Below, piece by piece: positions 1-9,800 of a stretch of 26,388 bases of DNA (position 1 is its first letter; the number at the start of each line of letters is the position of its first letter). The translations under genes were made by a program, and so were the position numbers. This DNA comes from Pinguiococcus pyrenoidosus (lineage: Eukaryota > Sar > Pinguiophyceae > Pinguiochrysidales > Pinguiochrysidaceae), in contig JAAMXY010000020.1 in the NCBI GenBank assembly GCA_019677205.1, forward strand, positions 1-26,388, in the 5' to 3' direction. Below the pieces are notes generated by a model. It ran no database searches and was not told where the DNA came from. It saw only the letters and a program-made list of their open reading frames with translations.

Positions 1-16
1 CGGAAATGGCACATTC

Positions 17-41
17 TTAAGCGGAAATGGGGCCCGCTTAA
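17..41. repeat. short inverted repeat (8-bp arms)
   Basis: TTAAGCGG at 17-24 is the exact reverse complement of CCGCTTAA at 34-41, with a 9-nt spacer. The same stretch carries three imperfect copies of a GCGGAAAYGG-like word (around 1-9, 21-30 and 43-52). The function is unknown. It could be a regulatory hairpin or the edge of a dispersed repeat cut by the window border. Confidence 0.5.
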
Positions 42-114
42 CGCGGAAACGGCCACAGGCCAGCCGGGAGAGGGTTTCAGGTTTGGTTGTTTGGTTTCGG
101 AGGAACTGTCCGTC

Positions 115-300
115 CATAGATTTTTGAATTGTATTTTCTAAACTGAAATAAGCACACCTTCTGTTTTATATTGATATTCTATATAAAAACAATTGTGTTG
201 CTTCTGTAGTTCATAATATTATATTTCATTTTACATATTATTATCTATTTAATATATATTCATATAGTAAAAAAATCAAATATAATTAAAAAACATTTTG
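115..300. other. AT-rich island upstream of FANCL
   Basis: About 185 bases are overwhelmingly A/T, including TATATAAAA-like and ATATATATTCATATA-like words, in a window that is otherwise clearly GC-rich. No ORF or RNA gene is visible in it. It lies just upstream of the FANCL start codon at 386, so it may be a nucleosome-poor promoter or an AT-rich insertion. The TATA-like word at about 179-187 is roughly 200 nt from the ATG. Confidence 0.6.
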
Positions 301-385
301 AAAACAAAGAACGCATCGTCCAAAGTTTTCCCGCCATTTTGGATCCGTTGGTGTAAGCGGCTTTTCAAAGCCACCAAACCAAGAA

Positions 386-1696
386 ATGCGCTCTACGCAG
401 GAGCTGGCGGTGATTCCACTGAATGCAGAGCACACCGAGTGGTACGGCTTCCTGGCCATCTCTCCCACGGTGGACACGCGCGTCGCATTCCAAACCACTG
501 AGGTACCCAGAGCCCGCCTACCTCCCCTTCTCCCCTCCCCCCCCGAGGCGCTCCAGCTCCTTTACTGATGGCACCGTGCGCCTTACTTCCTCTGTTCATG
601 TAAGGCCGGCCACGTCGATGTGAAATCCCTGTGTATAGATGAGCACTTGGCCCGAGAGATGCGCGTGGAAGGCCAGTTGCTGAGCCAAAGACTAGAAGGC
701 GCCGCAAGAGCCCCGGGAATTGCAGCTTTCCTGAATGAGCTGAAGCAGATTTTGCAGGTGTTCCACCATAAGCTTGGGCAGGATGACGCTGATGAAGAAG
801 TCGCGGTGGATGCGAAGCACTGCACGAGACGCCTTGGCCTCTTCGAAGCCTTGGGGTGGGACAAGATCCAAGATATCAGCGACGATCTCAACTGCGTCAC
901 TCTTCGGATGGGCGACACCGGTGGGAGAGAGCACCAGGTCACGATCTCGCTGCCTCCGCGATTCCCGCTGCAGGCGCCTGTGGTGGAGGCGGACCTGCCG
1001 AGACCCTTTGTGGTGCCGTGGATGAACAGCAGCGCCTCCAAGCGATGGCAGGACGGAGGCAAAGGCTGCGACATGCCGGCAGCAGAGCACCTGCGTGACG
1101 TGCTGGGGTCGCTCGTGGAGGAACTCGAGCTTTTCCAAGACTTCTGGAGCTGCGTGGAAGACATGGATAGCAACCTATGGGTGCTCGAGCCCACCGACTA
1201 CGCCAGGGACCGCTCCTCTTGTTTCCGCCGCTTCGTGGTGGAAGCGCACGTCGCCCTCATCGTGCGCCTGGATCCGCTGCACCCGCGAAGGATCCCGGAA
1301 GAGCTGCGCTTCATGGGGCCGGAGAGCCTGGTGCAGCCGCTGCGCGTCCGGCTCAACCAGGGTCTGCGGGACTGGCGGCTGGACCAGACGCCGCGGGAGA
1401 ACCTGGAGCAGCTGCTCGGGATGCACTTCCCAGCACGCACAGCGGAGCAGAGCAACCAGGACGATTTCTCTGCGGAGTGTGGCATCTGCTACTCCTACCG
1501 GCTTGACGATCCATCCGGTGGGCCTGCACAGATTCCCGAGCGCTTCTGCGACAACGCCAAGTGCCGGCGCGCCTACCACGTTGGCTGCCTCTACGAGTGG
1601 CTGCATGCGTTGCCCACCTGTCGGGTCTTTTTTGACAACATCTTTGGCGAGTGTCCATACTGCAATGAGGTCATCTCCGTGAAGACGGTGCGATGA
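386..1696 (+). CDS. FANCL: FANCL, Fanconi anemia RING E3 ubiquitin ligase
   Basis: Exons are 386-502 and 605-1696, with a 102-nt GT-AG phase-0 intron at 503-604, giving 402 residues (the animal protein is about 375). FANCL is the catalytic E3 of the Fanconi core complex and, with UBE2T, monoubiquitinates FANCD2-FANCI at interstrand crosslinks in the nucleus. The C-terminus (about 331-402) is the characteristic RING/PHD: CGIC, then FCDNAKC, YHVGC, LYEWL, and an IFGECPYC ending. All eight C4HC3 zinc ligands are present. The central part keeps the DRWD/URD signatures LGWDK, GGREHQVT, WVLEP and DPLHPR. Exon 1 supplies the N-terminal ELF-like beginning (TEWYGFLAIS, like YEGFIS of animal FANCL), which supports both the start and the splice. 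The intron contains an in-frame stop (TGA at 566-568), so retention would truncate the protein. The gene is convergent with the DUSP gene, and the stop codons are about 120 bp apart. Confidence 0.95.
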
Positions 1697-1759
1697 CGAC
1701 AGCGGAGATGGTCGCAGACTTGAAGGGCACTGAAAGGAGGTCCAGAACTGGAATTGGCG

Positions 1760-1810
1760 TTGAATTGGAACTGCATTGGAAGTATACAAACTTGAATTGA
1801 ATTGGAACTG
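1760..1810. repeat. direct repeat in convergent 3' region
   Basis: The 14-mer TTGAATTGGAACTG occurs at 1760-1773 and again at 1797-1810, with further GAATTGG fragments around it. It sits in the 121-bp gap between the stop codons of FANCL (+) and the DUSP gene (-). It is probably 3' UTR of one or both transcripts. A role in transcription end formation is possible but not shown. Confidence 0.6.
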
Positions 1811-1817
1811 AGCTGCA

Positions 1818-2691
1818 TTACGACTCGGCTTCGGTCGTGCCTGATGCAGGTTCTGATAGCTCTAGCTCCGCCTCGCGATCCTTCTTTTCGCTCTTCCCAT
1901 CTCCGTCAACATCTACATTTCCCGCAATGGCCCACTCCGCATCCTTCCCCACCTGCCGGTGTGCGATGAGGACCAGTGGGGTTAGCGTTTTTGTCAAGAC
2001 CTTGGCTGGGTGTCGCTGGGGAGAAGTGAGTCCAAGGCGAGGTACTTTTGGCCAGCCAACCTACCACCGTGATCTCGGGGCCGCTTCCGGGATACAGGTC
2101 GACGAACTCCTTCCAAACCGCCTCGGAGATGCGCCTGTAGTCTCCTTTCCTCAGCTTGCTCGCGGCGGTGAGGCCGTTCTTCTGCACCCAGGCGCCATCG
2201 TCCGTCTCCTCGAGAAGCACCTCGTTGCGTATTCGGCAAGGGCGCACTCGATCCTCGCGGATGAAGGCCACCCAGGATTCCAACCACGCCGAGGGAATGA
2301 TATACCAGACGACTTCCTCGGCTTTTCCTGCTGCCTCCGCGTCCTTCTTCTCCTCCTCGCCCTCCGCAGCGCCCAGCGGAGGCAGGCTGCCGTCGGCGTT
2401 CAGCTCCTCTCCTCCCACGCGATCGGTGGCAAGACTGTCTGCGCGAAACACCCGCTGCGCCTCCACTTCGCGATCGAAATGCGGGTCTTTCGGAGGCCTG
2501 GCGCGTAGCATTCCTTTCCAAGGAGTTTGGCCAGTGAGACACAGGAGGAAAGGCGACCACTTTCTTTCTTTGTGAGCGAAAGAGAAAGAGAACGAAACCG
2601 CACCTCTTTCATCGAAGTACAAATCGCCGCAGAACTTGGACTTCGGTTTCGTCGACTCCGCGTCGTCTTCTTTGCTTCGACAGAGACCCAT
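1818..2691 (-). CDS. small DUSP-domain protein, possibly N-myristoylated
   Basis: Inferred exons on the minus strand are 2691-2604, 2513-2065 and 1952-1818. Introns are 2603-2514 (90 nt) and 2064-1953 (112 nt), both GT-AG. Splicing gives 223 residues. Residues about 97-179 match the DUSP domain found in ubiquitin-specific proteases: WYIIPSAWLESW, then RPCRIRNEVLL, GDYRRISEAVWKEFVDLY and a GGPEI-like ending (GSGPEITV). No protease catalytic Cys or His box is present, so this is a stand-alone DUSP, probably a protein-interaction module. The chosen start gives MGLCRSKED, which fits G2/S6 N-myristoylation with Cys4 available for palmitoylation. This is an inference. An upstream in-frame start at 2742 would bury the motif. 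A charged linker (residues 65-96) precedes the domain, and the last exon gives an acidic/lysine-rich tail. The first intron has no in-frame stop, so a form 30 residues longer is possible. Confidence 0.75.
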
Positions 2692-3271
2692 GGTGCTGTT
2701 CTGTATCTCCCGTGCGCTCGGCCCTCTGCATTCCAGGGACAACGCGATCCTGAATCAGCTTGGCGCTTCGGGCCGTTCCTGGTTCGGGATTTCGGGGAGT
2801 TTCAGCTTCCGTGGCCAATTCCATGAGAGAGCAAAACAACAAGAAAAGAAACAACAGCATCAACCGCATCGACCCCACAGTTTCCGGGATTCTCCCACTG
2901 TTCAGCGTTTCTCGAAGACATCAACGCATCCCATGAAACGGCCCAAGTCCACAAGTCCAGTCATGCTTTTTGAATTTGATCTCAACTTGAAAACTTCGCA
3001 TCTTTCATCAGCTCTCTATACTACGGCACGCTCCCAAAAACATGTGAAATCATGGAAATGAGAAGACACCAGGACAATAGCTGAAACCGCCTATCAGTAT
3101 GATGCATCTTGAGTACTTGCGACTGAATCATGCTTTGTTTGCGTCAGCAGTGGAAATCAGAGGAGAGCGGGCCGCAGAAAGAGGCGCACAGAGAGTGAGT
3201 GAGAGAGAGAGAGAGAGAGACACCTTCAGCCCAGTTCCATTGCGTCATCGACGCGGACGTTTGCACGGGAA
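2692..3271. other. divergent intergenic region (promoters)
   Basis: About 580 bp separate the divergent start codons of the DUSP gene (-) and the repeat protein (+). No conserved ORF was recognised. It must hold both promoters and 5' UTRs. The only clear structure is the GA microsatellite at 3191-3220. Confidence 0.55.
3191..3220. repeat. GA dinucleotide microsatellite
   Basis: An uninterrupted run of ten GA units lies at 3201-3220, preceded by a degenerate GAGAGTGAGT. It ends 51 nt before the ATG at 3272, so it probably lies in the 5' UTR or core promoter of the repeat protein. Confidence 0.9.
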
Positions 3272-5818
3272 ATGGATGACGACGTTACTCTGCTGTATGA
3301 GAAGCCCTCTTCGGTGGCGCGAGCAACAGACGACAGCTTCGAACAGAAGGAAGAGAACTCTCTTCTCGTGACGTCCACCAACGACTTTGGCGTTTCCTCA
3401 AGATATGAAGACGACGACGACAACAACAACAACTCGCCTTTCCGGAAGCCTTTGAATGAGGAGACGACGTATCCGGAGAGCTTCGCCACGCTCCCGTCGG
3501 AGGAGGCCAACGACTTCAGCACGCTGCCGTCTGCCAAGTCCGGAGAGCAGCAGAGTGTCATCGAGGCGAACATCCGCGCGGCGCACGACATCCTCGACGA
3601 TTTCAATGGACAGGATCTGCTCATCGACGATGGATTCCACGACTTCTCCAGGCAAAACCCTCCGGAGCAAGTTAGGAGCGGAGGCAAAGCTCCCGCCGCG
3701 GACGTGGATCTCCTGAGTGGCGGACTGCTCAGTCAAGAGGCGACTCCGGCTTCTCCGGCCAACAGCACGCCGCTGGCGATGCCTTCGGCAGCAGATGGTC
3801 TCCTGGCTGATGGGCTGCTTGGCCAAGGCTCAGATCCTGGTCTTCCCGCCAACACCACGCCCCTCGCCCACGCTTCCTTCGGAATGGAGGAGTTCTACGG
3901 CCGCGGGGCAGAACATGGGAATGGCGGCGGGGTCGAGCAGCAGAAGGAAGAGAAGACAAGGCCTGCACCGCCGCAGGACGCGTATGAAGTCGACGCGTAC
4001 CAGAGCATCTTCCTAAATACTGAGGAGGAGGAGGAGGAGGATGACGCCAACGAGACGGCGGCTCTAAGGACCTCAGAGGTCACGAATACCTCTGCCCCAG
4101 CCGCCCGTGGCTCGTACTCGGATGACGCGTCGTACTCGGAAGCCGGTGGGCGAATAAGTACGGTGCAAACGTTGTCCAGCACCGACATGTCCGTCTTCTC
4201 GAGAGACAGTCTTCGCGAGGGCGTGCCTTCGCCCCGACCGCCGCCCACGTCTCCCCCGGCCCCCGTTCTCATCGACTTCCCCTCCCCAAGCCTGAGCGAC
4301 TTTGGGCGCATCGAGTCCGAGTTCCGGCCGGCACTCACCCCGGACACAGCGCTGGACTTGGACGATCCCGCCGAGAGCCTCGGCCCAGTGGTGACGCGAA
4401 AAGAGCTGGGCGGGACCAGCGGCAGGCTGGATATCGACCTCTACGACAAGGGTCCCAGCAGGATTCGACGCAAGGTTACTTACAGGCCCAACCAAGATCA
4501 AAGGGAGCCGACCGCCGGTGGCGCCGGCAGATCCGCTTCGGCCCCCACCACGCCAGCTGTTGGATACGAAGCTCCTGGTCTCGGGGTTGGCTTCGCCCAA
4601 GACGACAACGAAGAGGACGGCTTCCTCGGTGGCGAGATCGGCGTAGCGCACCGCCAAGGACGCGACGAGCGGCCCGCGGCGAGCACGACAGAGTCGAAAG
4701 ACGAAGCTGAAGCTGAAGAGGAGGCACAGTACGAGATGACCTTCGAGCCGGGCCTGGTTCCCGATTCTCCGGACCCCGTCTCGGATCCTCTGGAGTACCT
4801 GCATCCGGGCAATCGAGTGGCCAGCATACGGAAGTACGGACCGGGAGAGAGCCCCAGCATGCCAAGACTACGGCCACCGCGGTCTGACTCCCTTCTGGAC
4901 CAGATTGGGGACAGAATCGGGGAACTTGCCCACAAGCCGAGCTCTCCTCGTCTGGATGCGGATCTGGATCTGCGTTCGGGGCCGGGGCCGGGGCCGGAGC
5001 CGGAGCCGGATCGGGAGCCAGGCTCCGATCCCGGCCAGCGGTTCGAGACCACGTTCGAGACGGACTTGTCACCGGATATTGCAGAGCACATCACTGATGG
5101 CGAGCTGGCCCAGAAGCCGGAGACCCGCGTCGCGACCATTCGTCGCTACGCCCCCGGAGAAAGCCCTCCCCCGCCGAGGGGGCCGCCTGAAGAGACCTCC
5201 GTCGCCGATAGGATTGGAGAGCTCAAGACGAGGGCGGCGAAGCCCAAGGCGGAGCGTTACGAGATCACCTTCGAGACGGATGATCAGCCCGAGGTTGCTC
5301 AGGCCGCGCATCCCGCGAGGGCCAACCACGCCGGACAGCGCGTCGCGACCATTCGCAAGTTCGGGCCAGGACAAAGTCCGCCGACGCCAGGAAAGCTGCA
5401 GCCAAAGTCCTCCAACGGCCCTCGCGTCGGAGAGCTGAAGCGCAAGCCGGCGAGCTATACGGGAGAAGCCCAGTCTCGCCACGAAGTTCTGGCCAGGCAG
5501 AGCCCAAGAGAGGTCATCAACATGATAGATGAGGCGATAGATGAACCGCCAGACCTGCAGGACGACCTGGATCCGGGTTTCATCCTCCGCGTCAAGGACG
5601 CTGCCACGGGAAAGACCTATCTCGTGAGCGCCCTGACCGGCGGCCTGGTCGCCGAAAGTGAAGAGGAGGTAACTTCCCGCAGAGTCTGCAGCTTCTGTTT
5701 GCGTGATGCCTGGCCTAACCGAAGCTGTCTTCGTCTTGCCCCCTCCTTATAGTACGAGAAGCTCCAACAGAGACAGTCCGTCGATTCATCGGATCGCGGG
5801 GAAAGCGGCTTCTTTTGA
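3272..5818 (+). CDS. acidic proline-rich three-repeat protein, unknown function
   Basis: Exons are 3272-5668 and 5753-5818, with an 84-nt GT-AG phase-0 intron (5669-5752) that ends in an in-frame TAG if unspliced. The product has 820 residues. I do not recognise a family. The N-terminal half is acidic and low in complexity (DDDD/NNNN near residue 50, a run of E near 250, PPPTSPPAP near 325). A 30-residue segment is duplicated at about 144-203, each copy with a PAN(S/T)TPLA core. The C-terminal half has three degenerate units starting near residues 485, 590 and 661. Each runs from (Y/F)E(M/T/I)TFE, through RVA(S/T)IR(K/R)(Y/F), to a GESP or GQSP box, and closes with (D)RIGEL or RVGELK. A compact conserved-looking end follows (GFILRVKDAATGKTYLV), and the second exon adds a short charged tail. 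No membrane segment or signal peptide is seen. It is probably a disordered scaffold or cytoskeletal protein, but that is inference. Confidence 0.82.
3702..3880 (+). repeat. tandem duplication inside the repeat protein
   Basis: Two adjacent segments of about 90 nt encode DLLSGGLLSQ followed by PANSTPLA, then GLLADGLLGQ followed by PANTTPLA. The match holds at the protein level with diverged codons, so the duplication is old and retained. Confidence 0.75.
4726..5430 (+). repeat. three-copy protein repeat (TFE...RVATIRKYGPGESP...RIGEL)
   Basis: Copies begin near nt 4728, 5043 and 5254. Common landmarks are the TFE triplet, the arginine/isoleucine segment (RVASIRKYGPGESP, RVATIRRYAPGESP, RVATIRKFGPGQSP), then a proline-rich spacer and an (R)IGEL or RVGEL close. 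Spacing varies because of insertions, including the GGGCCG/GAGCCG tract in copy 1. Confidence 0.85.
4978..5010 (+). repeat. coding GGGCCG/GAGCCG hexamer tract
   Basis: About five near-identical 6-bp units encode alternating Gly-Pro then Glu-Pro. The unit length keeps the reading frame, so copy number could vary without frameshift. Confidence 0.8.
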
Positions 5819-6824
5819 AGGAGGTGGCTCGTGCCATCGCAGTAGGTTTTCCGCTTCCACTAGGTCCTAGAACCAGCATCTTGATCTGCACAAAGCCTTC
5901 CCCAAGCGAAGACAGACAAAGCACTTGATCTGCGCTTCGCTATCACTCGAAATGAGAGGCCATCATCTTCTTCGCACGCTGATCGTGGATCCGGCATTGG
6001 AAGGCTCTTGTGAACGGCAGAGCGGCTGTTCCAATGCTCGTACCGTGTAGCTTTCCCCCAAGAAGTCGCCGTAGAGTTGATTGCTGATGACCCGATTCCC
6101 CTCACGAGCGGCTCGTTCGTCTAGCCTGAGCCTATTGCTGCTATGCCCCATATTCACACGCAAAGCTCAAGTTGCTCTACGCACTGGACAGCAAGACGGT
6201 CTCCCGAAGAGCATCGGACGGAGCTGGCAAAGTGTTGGTGGCGTCAGGTCGATCGCAATTCCGTCTTGATGAATGTCTCCTCATGACGCTTGGTGAGAGG
6301 TGCTGCCAGAGAAGCTCTGGACAGCAAGACGGTCTCGCTGCCTTCTTCTGTCGTGATCCGTGACTTTTCCCTCTCCTTCACCGTCCTGCTCATCTCGCCA
6401 ATCGTGTGGATCAAAGGAAAGACTTGGATGCCAGTCCCTGTCTGACGGTGCTTGAGGTTTCTGCGCGCTCCCAAGCATGTTTCTGACGATGCTTGCGTAC
6501 GTTGTAGTGAAATGAAAGAACAGCGGTTCGTCGTGCCTCTACGTCAGTCGCGGCGAAAACGCTGCGCACACCATCGCAAGCACCTAAACCTGCATATGGC
6601 CGAGTCCCTACAGGCTGGATCGTCTCGGCGTGTGCATCGACGAGCAGCTTTTCGAAGGGGCCGTGCAGACCGCGAGTGAACAGGCCGCTCGCATCATACC
6701 GTGCTGGAACCCCTTGCAGGGAATACACTGGAGGTGCCACACCCTCGAACAGTGGACGCGAGGTGCACACGTTGCAGATGCATGGATGGCCGACTTCGAC
6801 GTTTCAGAGAGACTTTCGGGCGCG
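5819..6824. other. gene-free stretch, likely 3' UTRs and spacer
   Basis: About 1 kb lies between the convergent stops of the repeat protein (+) and the dynein (-). Short ORFs exist on both strands, the longest about 119 codons at 6411-6770 minus. None has a recognisable domain or clear codon character, and none joins to its neighbours. It contains a duplicated 20-mer and a short inverted repeat (CAAGCAT at 6472-6478 with ATGCTTG at 6489-6495). Confidence 0.55.
6184..6336 (+). repeat. exact 20-bp direct repeat, 133 bp apart
   Basis: CTGGACAGCAAGACGGTCTC occurs at 6184-6203 and again at 6317-6336. The flanks differ, so this is not a recent large duplication. It lies in the spacer downstream of the dynein stop codon. 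Confidence 0.85.
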
Positions 6825-9800
6825 CTAATCCTGCATGAGAATCGCCGTGCCGGTCAGGACCCACTTGGACCTGGCATCCAGGGTCTTTAAGGTGGCTAGG
6901 AACACGTAGGTGGGACCTCGGAAGGCAGTGATGTACACGGGGCACTCGTAGGTATTCTCGTCGTGCCGCAAGTAGCCAACCGCCGACGGCTCCCACTCCG
7001 GACGGACCGGAACGGCACGGACGTACACCACCGGCAGAGAAGGGGTAAGCTCCTTGAGGCGGCCGTCAGTGAGGAATCCGTTGACCTACGCAGCCGAAAT
7101 TTGCAGCAGAGAAAGCGAGTGAGACGCGACCATTGACAGGCCGAAAACAGGAGGAAGACTTGAATGGGTGCTGTTGGTAGCCCACCTGAACATTCCCGAC
7201 CATGTACGGATCGTCGTCCATGTCGTCGCCGATGGGCCACCTGGCCCCTTCGAGGAACAGGCCGTGAACAAATGCTCCGTCCTCGGGGTAGAAATCTACC
7301 GTCGACGAGTCTGTGATCGTGGATACGTGGGTCTCAATCGTCATTTTGTCCAGCGGCGCGCCGGTGCGTCGAGCGGTAACTTGCATCACCGCCGTGAGGA
7401 ATGCCGTCGGATTGAAGAGGCCGGGAAGCCACAGCGACTTCGGCGTCTCGAGCTCCTCCGTCCACTCCGCAAGCTGCTTGACCCGCTGCAGGAGATCGAG
7501 GAATTGGGTGTCCAGAGGCTGAAGGGACGGCCACGCCATTTTCTCCCACTTGCACAAGGAGAACGGGTTGCGCCCGGGCCACTGGTTGAGCTTGAAGGCC
7601 GTCACCAGATCCTCCATCGCCTGCGACATGTTCAGCTGCCCCTTCAGTCCCTTGTCAAGCTCGATCAAGGAGCGGCGGATCTCGGACATCAGCGCATTCA
7701 TCCGCTTGCACTCCTGAATCGCCACGGTCACAAACGGAGACGTCTCGCCAGACATCAGCGCCTGGGCCTTGATGTCCAAGGTGATCATTTCGAAGTTCTC
7801 CGGGAGGCGCTCGAGGAGATTCTCCATGGTCGCCTTCACAATATCCTCTCCGTGCCCGCCGCCGTCCCCGCCTCCACTTGCTCCGGCGATCGCGAGGATG
7901 GTCTTGAAGAGCGAGTCGGCGCTGTTGGTCAAATATCCGATCTCGGCGTTCGGGTGCAACCCGAACTGGGGGGGGGACTCCGAAGGCAGCGCCTCCCGGA
8001 TGTATCCGTAGTAGTCGTTGAAGTTGAGCTCTTCGGGATTTGGCGACTTGAAACCGGGGGCCAGTTCCATCCCCGAGAGCAGGCCAGGGTTGAACAGCAC
8101 TTCGAGATACGTCGAATTGGTCCGGCGGTCCCAGGCATCCGTGATGTGGCCACCGTACATGATCTCGCCAAAGATGTAGCGAAGGTCCTGCCACGGAACC
8201 GTGGGATTCGCGTCGAGGTAGGCGGTGAGCACGTTGCTGCAGATCACCAGATCTCCGTTGTTGAAACTGTACTTTCGACTCCATCCCTGCTGCCCGAAGC
8301 GGCGCCGGCCGAGAACAATGCTGTGGAACCAGCAGAGCGAGAAGAGGCAGGCCTTGAACTCGGTCGGCTTCGTGCAGGTCTCGACGCGCTCCTCGCTGAA
8401 TTGTGCCCAAGCCCGGGTGAGGTTCGACTTGATGTCGGCGGGCGCCTCGTTCGCAACCTTGATACAGCTCTGCAGCAGCGACTCCGGCATGTTCTTCATG
8501 CTGGCCATGGGCGGCGGCTCGGCCGAGATGAAGCAGCGGAAGTCCGCGTGGGCGTTCTCTTGGACGACCTCCAGCAGCCTCTCCAGCTTTGGGACCCAGG
8601 ACTGCATCAGGTGAGTGTTCTGAAGCATCACCCACCCTCCGGACTCGGCAAACTTCTCGACGACGCTCTCGGCGAGCTTCTCCTGACCTTGACCCATGCT
8701 GATGTTCACGAAGTTCCCGTTGTCCAGGCTGATGCCCATGGTGGCGCCGAGGTTCTCCACCAACGGCGTGGGATCCACGCCGGGGAACAGTACAAAGAAC
8801 GTTGGCGTCTGATTGCTCGTTTCGGCGTAGGCGGCGTCCATGTCGAATGGCGGCTGGAAGATGTAGTCGTTGCCCATGACTTCCGCGATGTACGTCCGCA
8901 GCGCCGTCGTGACGCGGTCCGGGCGGAGGCATCGCAGAAGGATGAGCCGCGCGAATGGCGCCAAGGACTTTTGATAGTCTCCAGGGAGCTTGGCTGTCTC
9001 GGGGGCTTCCGAGTCGAACCACTGCTGCCAGTCGTCGCTGTCGCTCTGCATGTTGTCGCCGAGGCCGTCGAAGTCTTTCAGGGCCTCCAGGGCCTTGACC
9101 TTCGGCCACACCGACTCGGGCATCCACTCCCCCAGCGGCCCCATGTTGCCCGGGTCCGTGGACGACTTGCCCATGATGAGGAAGTCGACCTCCTGCTGAC
9201 TCAAAAAGCCGTCGTTCACGCCGACCTTGAGGGTGAGAAGCGTCGCGACCGTGAGCTTGTCGACTTCGAAGAGCCCTCGGCGGACGTAGTTGAACACGGT
9301 CATCGTGATGCTTTCAATGAGAATCCGGCAGCGAACAGCGAGCTCCTCGTCCGTCGGCTCCCGAATTCTCTGGGCCGCTCCTCCCCCAGGCGCGTCTCCT
9401 ACGTCAGCCGCCTCTCCAGCGTCTTCGTTCTCCTTCTCCTGGTCCTGGCCGTCCTCGTCCTCGGCAGCGACGAGAATCTGGGGCTTTGAGTCGTCGCAGT
9501 GGTCGATCCCTCGGAAGAAGACGATGGTGAAGGCCGCCAGGCTGTAGATGTAGTAGCTGTGCATCTTCCCCAGGTCATTCATGAGGAAGAACAGCAGCGA
9601 GCTGCGATTCGCGACTGGTCGATACTTCTCGCTGGTGATCTTGATGCGCTCCTGGGTCAGCAAGGCCTGCGCGCTCTTCTCCTGGATGTCGTTGCTGATC
9701 CGCTTGGTGTCCTCAAGGCCTTCGATGAGCTCGACATCTTCGGTGATGTCGCCTTCTGCCGTCGCAAGCTTGTACAGGATGCCGTCTTCGAGCTCCTTCA

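Noticed and set aside
115-300. AT-rich island as a mitochondrial or plastid gene fragment
   Set aside because: No ORF, tRNA or rRNA signature is visible in it, so an organellar origin cannot be claimed from the sequence alone.
583-1194. 203-codon minus-strand frame inside FANCL
   Set aside because: FANCL on the plus strand is unmistakable, and this frame is Ser-rich noise.
6411-6770. 119-codon minus-strand frame downstream of the dynein
   Set aside because: No domain, no splice partner, and it lies where the dynein 3' UTR is expected.
7168-9489. 773-codon plus-strand frame antisense to the dynein C-terminal half
   Set aside because: Same antisense shadow effect; its composition is rich in R, L, V and H with no domain.
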